64,000 nt of DNA, taken from NCBI GenBank assembly GCA_036555515.1, contig DATBLC010000141.1, positions 1-64,000 on the forward strand, in the 5' to 3' direction. The notes beneath the pieces were generated by a model. The model saw nothing but the letters and a program-made list of their open reading frames with translations, searched no databases and was not told where the DNA came from. Shown in pieces: positions 60,089 through 64,000 of this stretch; within the stretch, counting starts at the first letter, position 1; each line of letters starts with the position of its first letter. The DNA is from DATACQ01 sp036555515 (GTDB lineage Bacteria > Desulfobacterota > Binatia > UBA9968). A program made the translations under genes and the position numbers.

Positions 60089-60477
60089 GTCGGAATTGGT
60101 CGGCCCCGCTATAAGATTATTCAAGCGACCGAAATTTAAAGCAAGAAATTCGGTCAAGATTTGAGATCTCCCGCAGAGTGCTAGACGCGGGAGACCTACT
60201 CGCATCGGACGGTCTAATCGTCCGAACACAAACCGCGTCAATTTCTTCCATGAAAAGTCGTGTATTCCAAAAACAGGAAAAAAGTACGTAGCGCACAGAA
60301 ACTCTATAACGCACGATCGGAGCTTGGTTGATGGTTTTCTTCATCCCGAATTTTCGTGAATTGGGGGCTTTTAGCAGAATTTAAGGATAATACGTGATCT
60401 TTAAAGCCCCCCGAGAGGAGTAAAGCTTCCCTACATGGGGGACTCATACCATAGCGACCACGCCTTGCGCCGATGAC
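60089..60477. other. Intergenic stretch without recognisable gene
   Basis: Contains a hairpin CTCCCGC...GCGGGAG (about 60167-60192) and AT-rich sequence. A short minus-strand frame (60117-60344) has no ribosome site or family resemblance. Separates a plus-strand gene from a minus-strand remnant, so convergent terminators would be expected here; I see only the hairpin without a clear T tract. Confidence 0.5.
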
Positions 60478-60940
60478 TCAGTCGCCGAGGAGTATGGATT
60501 TCATCTTCGCGACCAAGCCCGGTTCCAGCTGGAAGAGGCTATTGATAGCCTTTCCCGTGTCCTCGCCGCTGGTGGGATTGATCTCTAAATTGGATTTTTT
60601 GGCGTCGGCTAAGAAATCCGGATCCTTCATGGTTGCCGTAAAAGATGTTTGGAGAATTTTTACGCGGTCTTTCGGAGTGCCGGGCGGAACCGCGTACAGG
60701 CGCGTGATCGGCGCAGTCGTCTGAACCGCGGCGGTGATTAGTTTACGCGCCTCGTCGCTATTGACCAGATCGAGCGCCAAGGGCACCTTGGGCAGCTCAG
60801 CCGCCGAAAGCGGCGAGTTGGCGGGCGGTTGTTGGCACTGGGAGTCGATCAAGCCCACCTGGCGCGCCGCTTTGCAGTCGGGCGACGTCAATATCATCGT
60901 CCAGTTGACTTCCCAGCCCGTGGGTCGGGATATATGGGCA
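60478..60940 (-). pseudogene. Broken TctC-type binding protein with internal inversion
   Basis: On the minus strand, AELPKVPLALDLVNSDEARK through AVPPGTPKDRVKILQ to the stop (about 60812 down to 60478) matches the C-terminal third of the intact TctC at 62500-63525 (ELANVPNAIDF..., LPPATPKQHVEIL). The preceding segment appears on the plus strand instead: AAESGELAGGCWHWESIKPTW from 60800 matches AAESGELAGACFQWESIKTTW of the intact protein. So a piece of at least ~130 bases is inverted about a GCCGCCGAAAGCGGC palindrome, and the N-terminal half is missing. Confidence 0.75.
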
Positions 60941-61062
60941 TCGCACCCATGCGCTCGCCGTTTATCGAAGGAACCAACGGTGGAAGAGTTAAAATTTTGG
61001 AGAATTTCCGTTCTACTGAGCTTGTCGAAGTATGAGCCTGGTCGAAGCATTCTTAGGATCGT

Positions 61063-61194
61063 CAGACTGTGTGAAAACTCTTTAGGAGCCCTTCGATGGT
61101 CTCAGGGCGAACGGCTAAATGCCTAATTTGTAATCTCCGACATCCGTTTGTGGTGAGCCTAGTCAAACCATGAACGAAGTTTTCACACAGTCTG
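61063..61194. repeat. Perfect 17-bp inverted-repeat element
   Basis: CAGACTGTGTGAAAACT (61063-61079) and AGTTTTCACACAGTCTG (61178-61194) are perfectly complementary. REP-type strings (CCCTTCGATGGTCTCAGGGC) lie inside. Total about 132 bp; no transposase. Confidence 0.7.
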
Positions 61195-61233
61195 TCGTTC
61201 AGGAGTGTCTATCAAGAACGCTGATCGATGCGC

Positions 61234-61572
61234 TTAAACCGGCCAACCATGTTCGGAGACGTCCACCCGGTTGCCTTCAGGGTCTTGTATCCAGCTCTCG
61301 GCTATGGCGCCGTAGACATTGGCGTTCGCCGTTGTACCGGCAGATTCTTCGATGGCCTTCACGCTGGCTACCTGGAACCCGAAATGATGGATGCCCCAGG
61401 GAAGATCCGGCGTGCTGATCAATGCGACATCGACGAAGCCGTCAGAAAGGTAAATGGTTCCATTCGTACCGCGCTCCTTCTCCTCCAGCTTGAAAATATC
61501 CTTGTAGTATTTTGCGGCTTTTTCGCGGTCTTTGACGTTGATGGCGATATGGCGAATTCTTGGAATATCCAT
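61234..61572 (-). CDS. Single-domain VOC (glyoxalase-like) protein
   Basis: 112 residues. IRHIAINVKDREKAAKYYKD at the start, IHHFGFQVASVKAIEE in the middle and IQDPEGNRVDVSEHGW at the end, giving a betaalphabetabetabeta module with His and Glu ligands. Such half-size proteins form dimers. It lies downstream of the TenA-like gene, in a minus-strand row with a TctC-type receptor. Confidence 0.87.
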   Translation of the reverse strand: MDIPRIRHIAINVKDREKAAKYYKDIFKLEEKERGTNGTIYLSDGFVDVALISTPDLPWGIHHFGFQVASVKAIEESAGTTANANVYGAIAESWIQDPEGNRVDVSEHGWPV

Positions 61573-61608
61573 GAGTAATCCCCTTTCCTGTATGGTCGAA
61601 GGTTTGTA

Positions 61609-61727
61609 GCAGGTGCTGAAAAATCTCAGTTCACCCTTCGACCAGGCTCAGGGCGAACGGAACAATAAATTTCCGTTCATGCTGAATCCGTCGAAGCATG
61701 GAATTCCTTTTTTTTCAGCACCCTGCC
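61609..61727. repeat. Inverted-repeat element GCAGGTGCTGAAAAA
   Basis: Left end GCAGGTGCTGAAAAA (61609-61623), right end TTTTTCAGCACCCTGC (61712-61727) in complementary orientation, with a CCTTCGACCAGGCTCAGGGC REP core. Related in its ends to 23252-23377 and to the outer element at 58886-59258. Confidence 0.65.
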
Positions 61728-61746
61728 ATTCTAATGAGCAGCGGCT

Positions 61747-62439
61747 TTATCCCGCAAGTTTGTAGCCCATCTCGTAATGAATGTAGATGCCGTCGAAGAA
61801 GAACCAGCGCATGCGCGCGCTCTCTCGGGCGTAGTTAACCGCCAACTGCTGGAGCTCCGGCGTGGTGGCGTACTTGTCGAGGATATCGAAACCTTTGCCG
61901 CCATGTTCGGTGTCGGCCACAGCATGGAGCCAGAAATGCTCGATGTCTTTCTCGTCGAAACGATATATTTCGCGCAAGGCGGGAAGCACCTTGCTGTAGA
62001 GCATCGGCGATTGGGATTCGGTGCCGATGTTGGTGGCCGCCACACTAGCGATAAATGATTCTTCTTTGCACGTCCGATTGAACCACGCGACCCAAGCCTC
62101 CGTGGTGGGTAGACCGCGGTCGCGCTTGACCTCTTCGACGTTTGCGCCGTTGGCCGCGGCAAATCTGAGAATGATGTCCAGATGCGGGCGTTCGGGGTCG
62201 GTCTCCTCCAGGTAGTTGCCGAGCAAAAGCCGCTGTGCTTCGAGCGGCGTGTTGGCAGCCTTGAATAACTCGCCTCGGTAGATGTTGCTGATCCAGTGAT
62301 ATTGCTCGATGGCCCATCCGGCCATGGCATTGCGGCTCAGTTTTCCCGCCGCCCATTTTTCCGTCAAAGGATGGTTGGCGCAGTGGCGTTCTAACACCGC
62401 GGCTTCTAGTCGTTCGCGCAAGGCGCTTTTGGATTCCAT
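61747..62439 (-). CDS. TenA/PqqC-like (heme-oxygenase-fold) protein
   Basis: 230 residues of the all-helical TENA/THI-4/PqqC/CADD fold: WAIEQYHWISNIYRGELFKA, GNYLEETDPERPHLD (acidic ligand candidates), HFWLHAVADTEHGGKGFDIL (His, Asp, Glu, His). The arrangement resembles the diiron heme-oxygenase-like enzymes (CADD) more than TenA proper. Neighbours are VOC and TctC-type genes, so a role in oxidative breakdown of a small acid is possible. It begins 61 bases after the TctC stop. Confidence 0.82.
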   Translation of the reverse strand: MESKSALRERLEAAVLERHCANHPLTEKWAAGKLSRNAMAGWAIEQYHWISNIYRGELFKAANTPLEAQRLLLGNYLEETDPERPHLDIILRFAAANGANVEEVKRDRGLPTTEAWVAWFNRTCKEESFIASVAATNIGTESQSPMLYSKVLPALREIYRFDEKDIEHFWLHAVADTEHGGKGFDILDKYATTPELQQLAVNYARESARMRWFFFDGIYIHYEMGYKLAG

Positions 62440-62499
62440 TTCTCGCGCTTCCTTTCACCTCGAAATTTTATGTCGATTAAGTTGGCGCCCCGATGGTTG

Positions 62500-63525
62500 C
62501 TATTTGAGCACGTCCTTGAGTCGAGCCATGAGAACCTTGTCGATTTTAAAGAAACCGGCAATAATGCGCTCTAAATCCTGTCCCGTGATGGGCTCGACGT
62601 CCAATTTTGATTTATCTGTGTCGGCAACAAAAGCTGGGTCTTTGAAAGTTTCCTGGAAAGCCCTTCTAAGTATCTCCACGTGTTGCTTGGGAGTAGCCGG
62701 AGGCAAGACGTAGGGGCGCGTTATGGCGGCGAGGTCATGAAGGCCAAAGCGAATGAGCTGGCGCGCCTCTTGAGTTTTCGCAAAGTCAATGGCATTGGGG
62801 ACATTCGCCAGTTCAGGATGAGGTTTGGGATTGGTTTGCAGCACGACCACCGCTTCGCCCGTATCTAAGCCTTTACGCCATGTGGTCTTGATGGACTCCC
62901 ACTGAAAACATGCCCCCGCCAATTCGCCGCTTTCTGCCGCTAAGCGCATATCCGCGGTCCCTTTATAGCCCATTACGATCTGAAGCGGCAGCCCGAGAGC
63001 TTCCTTGAGGATTTTCGCGTTCGTCGAGGTTGTGTCACCGGGGCCGCCACCGCCCAATTTGACCGGAGTTTTCGCGGCTCGCCACTTCTCCAGGCTGGTA
63101 ATCTCGCTGGCTTTGGTCAGCACACAGGCGCCGTTATCTTTAACCGGCACGCCGATCCAGTGAAAACGCCGGGCGTCGAATTCTATCCCGGCGCCACCGA
63201 GGATCTGATTCAAAATTTGGTTGCCGTGAAAGTTAGCGATCGTCAGTCCATCCGGTTTGGCTACCTTGTAAAGATAGTTCGCCAAGATAAGGCTGCCGGC
63301 GCCGGTCATGTTTTCCACGACCACGGAGGGGTTTCCGGGGATATGCTTGCCAAAATGGCGCGCAATCACTCGGGAATAGGCGTCGAAACCGCCTCCCGGC
63401 GCGAAGCCGACAATAATGCGCACCGTTTTGTTTCTATAATATTCATGGTTCGACGCTACCGCAGCATTGGAGGCAAACATGGCGACGACGATAGTCAGTG
63501 ATAGTGCGACGTGATTGCTGCCCAC
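62500..63525 (-). CDS. TctC/Bug-family tripartite tricarboxylate transporter binding protein
   Basis: 341 residues, signal ending near NAAVASN. Bug-family text: VRIIVGFAPGGGFDAYSRVI, VVENMTGAGSLILANYLYK, and GGGGPGDTTSTNAKILKEAL. These periplasmic receptors bind carboxylates for TctA/B permeases. Intact reference for the remnant at 60478 and the partial gene at 2. No tctA is on this side of the window. Confidence 0.93.
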   Translation of the reverse strand: MGSNHVALSLTIVVAMFASNAAVASNHEYYRNKTVRIIVGFAPGGGFDAYSRVIARHFGKHIPGNPSVVVENMTGAGSLILANYLYKVAKPDGLTIANFHGNQILNQILGGAGIEFDARRFHWIGVPVKDNGACVLTKASEITSLEKWRAAKTPVKLGGGGPGDTTSTNAKILKEALGLPLQIVMGYKGTADMRLAAESGELAGACFQWESIKTTWRKGLDTGEAVVVLQTNPKPHPELANVPNAIDFAKTQEARQLIRFGLHDLAAITRPYVLPPATPKQHVEILRRAFQETFKDPAFVADTDKSKLDVEPITGQDLERIIAGFFKIDKVLMARLKDVLK

Positions 63526-63724
63526 AGATGTTACCCCCTTGCTGTTAGGCGAACCGAGTCAAAATGTTCCGAGTCCGAGAATTGCCCCGGAACGACGGTC
63601 TCAAGGCGGAAAAATTCCTTCGATCCACTGAAAGCTATCGAAATTCGGGCGCAGGTGTCAAACGGTAATTAAATTGATCAGCAAAAGCACAGCATTGTTC
63701 GGCACCAAGGCGCCGTGCCGGAGA

Positions 63725-64000
63725 TCAATGGGAAATCCAAGGCGGATTTGGATTCACAAAAGTCATGCGGTTTTTCCAGGGCCGGATCAAAAACAAAACC
63801 AATATCGTCGCGAATGCAAGCAGGCCCAACATGATCCAAAGGGCCATCGTGTAACTCTGGGTTCCATCGTAGATCGCGCCGGCCATGATGGGTCCGGCAA
63901 AGCTTCCCCACATATAAAAGAAGCTCATCATTCCTCTGATTGTCGCGAAGTTACGACGGCCAAAAAAATCTCCCACGGTGGCCCAAATAATGGGGAATGA
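63725..64000 (-). CDS. MFS transporter, C-terminal part
   Basis: The frame is open to the right edge (SFPIIWATVGDFFGRRNFAT at the junction), so only about the last 90 residues are seen. Motif GDFFGRRNFATIRGMM and two membrane segments followed by a short tail fit the end of an MFS carboxylate/oxalate-type transporter. The rest of the gene lies outside the window. Confidence 0.8.
   Translation of the reverse strand, partial: SFPIIWATVGDFFGRRNFATIRGMMSFFYMWGSFAGPIMAGAIYDGTQSYTMALWIMLGLLAFATILVLFLIRPWKNRMTFVNPNPPWISH

Noticed and set aside
60734..61126. Plus-strand 130-codon frame
   Set aside because: It is not a gene of its own. The AAESGELAGGCWHWESIK part is the inverted piece of a broken TctC; the rest is repeat DNA.
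63674..64000. Plus-strand frame at the right edge
   Set aside because: It overlaps the opposite-strand MFS end, which has the motif GDFFGRRNFAT and membrane segments; the plus frame is charged and has no family resemblance.

Overview
The window looks like a chromosomal piece of a GC-rich, Gram-negative environmental bacterium. Lipoboxes, LolA, many Sec-exported periplasmic binding proteins, and a core block RNase J-FtsK-LolA-RimO-DksA suggest a deltaproteobacterial-like or related uncultured lineage (for example Desulfobacterota/Binatia/Rokubacteria-type soil or groundwater genomes). That placement is inference from gene content, not from a marker-gene comparison. I saw no rRNA, tRNA, CRISPR array or transposase gene.

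Layout. (1) 1-2100: the tail of a TctC-type binding protein, then a TctA permease with no visible TctB. (2) 2458-6474: two copies of a two-gene unit (a small lipoprotein plus a small secreted protein, all four sharing one domain) that flank a convergent NarL-type two-component system; a bidirectional terminator closes the block. (3) 6516-14010, minus strand: housekeeping genes dksA-like, rimO, lolA, ftsK, RNase J and plsC. (4) 14310-44722, plus strand: a long catabolic/transport region. It holds ten paralogous Fe3+-type ABC binding proteins, two signal-less NMT1/THI5-like proteins, four Rieske oxygenases, a Gfo/Idh/MocA oxidoreductase, a beta-hydroxyacid-dehydrogenase-like protein, an amidohydrolase, a UbiD-like decarboxylase and a bicupin. 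It ends with the only complete ABC permease/ATPase pair. (5) 45045-48533, minus strand: MFS exporter, class III extradiol dioxygenase and an Asp-box propeller. (6) 49035-60088, plus strand: class II aldolase, four NMT1/SsuA-type binding proteins, an NFACT-R protein, a MetE-like protein, a fifth Rieske oxygenase, a VOC protein and an AsmA-like membrane protein. (7) 60478-64000, minus strand: a rearranged TctC remnant, VOC, TenA/PqqC-like, intact TctC, and the end of an MFS gene.

The genes together suggest uptake and oxidative or decarboxylating breakdown of aromatic or other organic acids. Each binding protein sits beside an enzyme, while the membrane part of the transporter is encoded far less often. 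Electron-transfer partners for the Rieske enzymes and a UbiX prenyltransferase for UbiD are not in the window.

Accessory spacers are full of repeats: 7-nt and 9-nt periodic GTTCAA/TTGAAC arrays, MITE-like inverted-repeat elements (one nested in another), and REP palindromes. Several gene remnants (binding protein, cupin, Gfo/Idh, NMT1-like, TctC with an internal inversion) show that the accessory part has been reshuffled by duplication, deletion and inversion.
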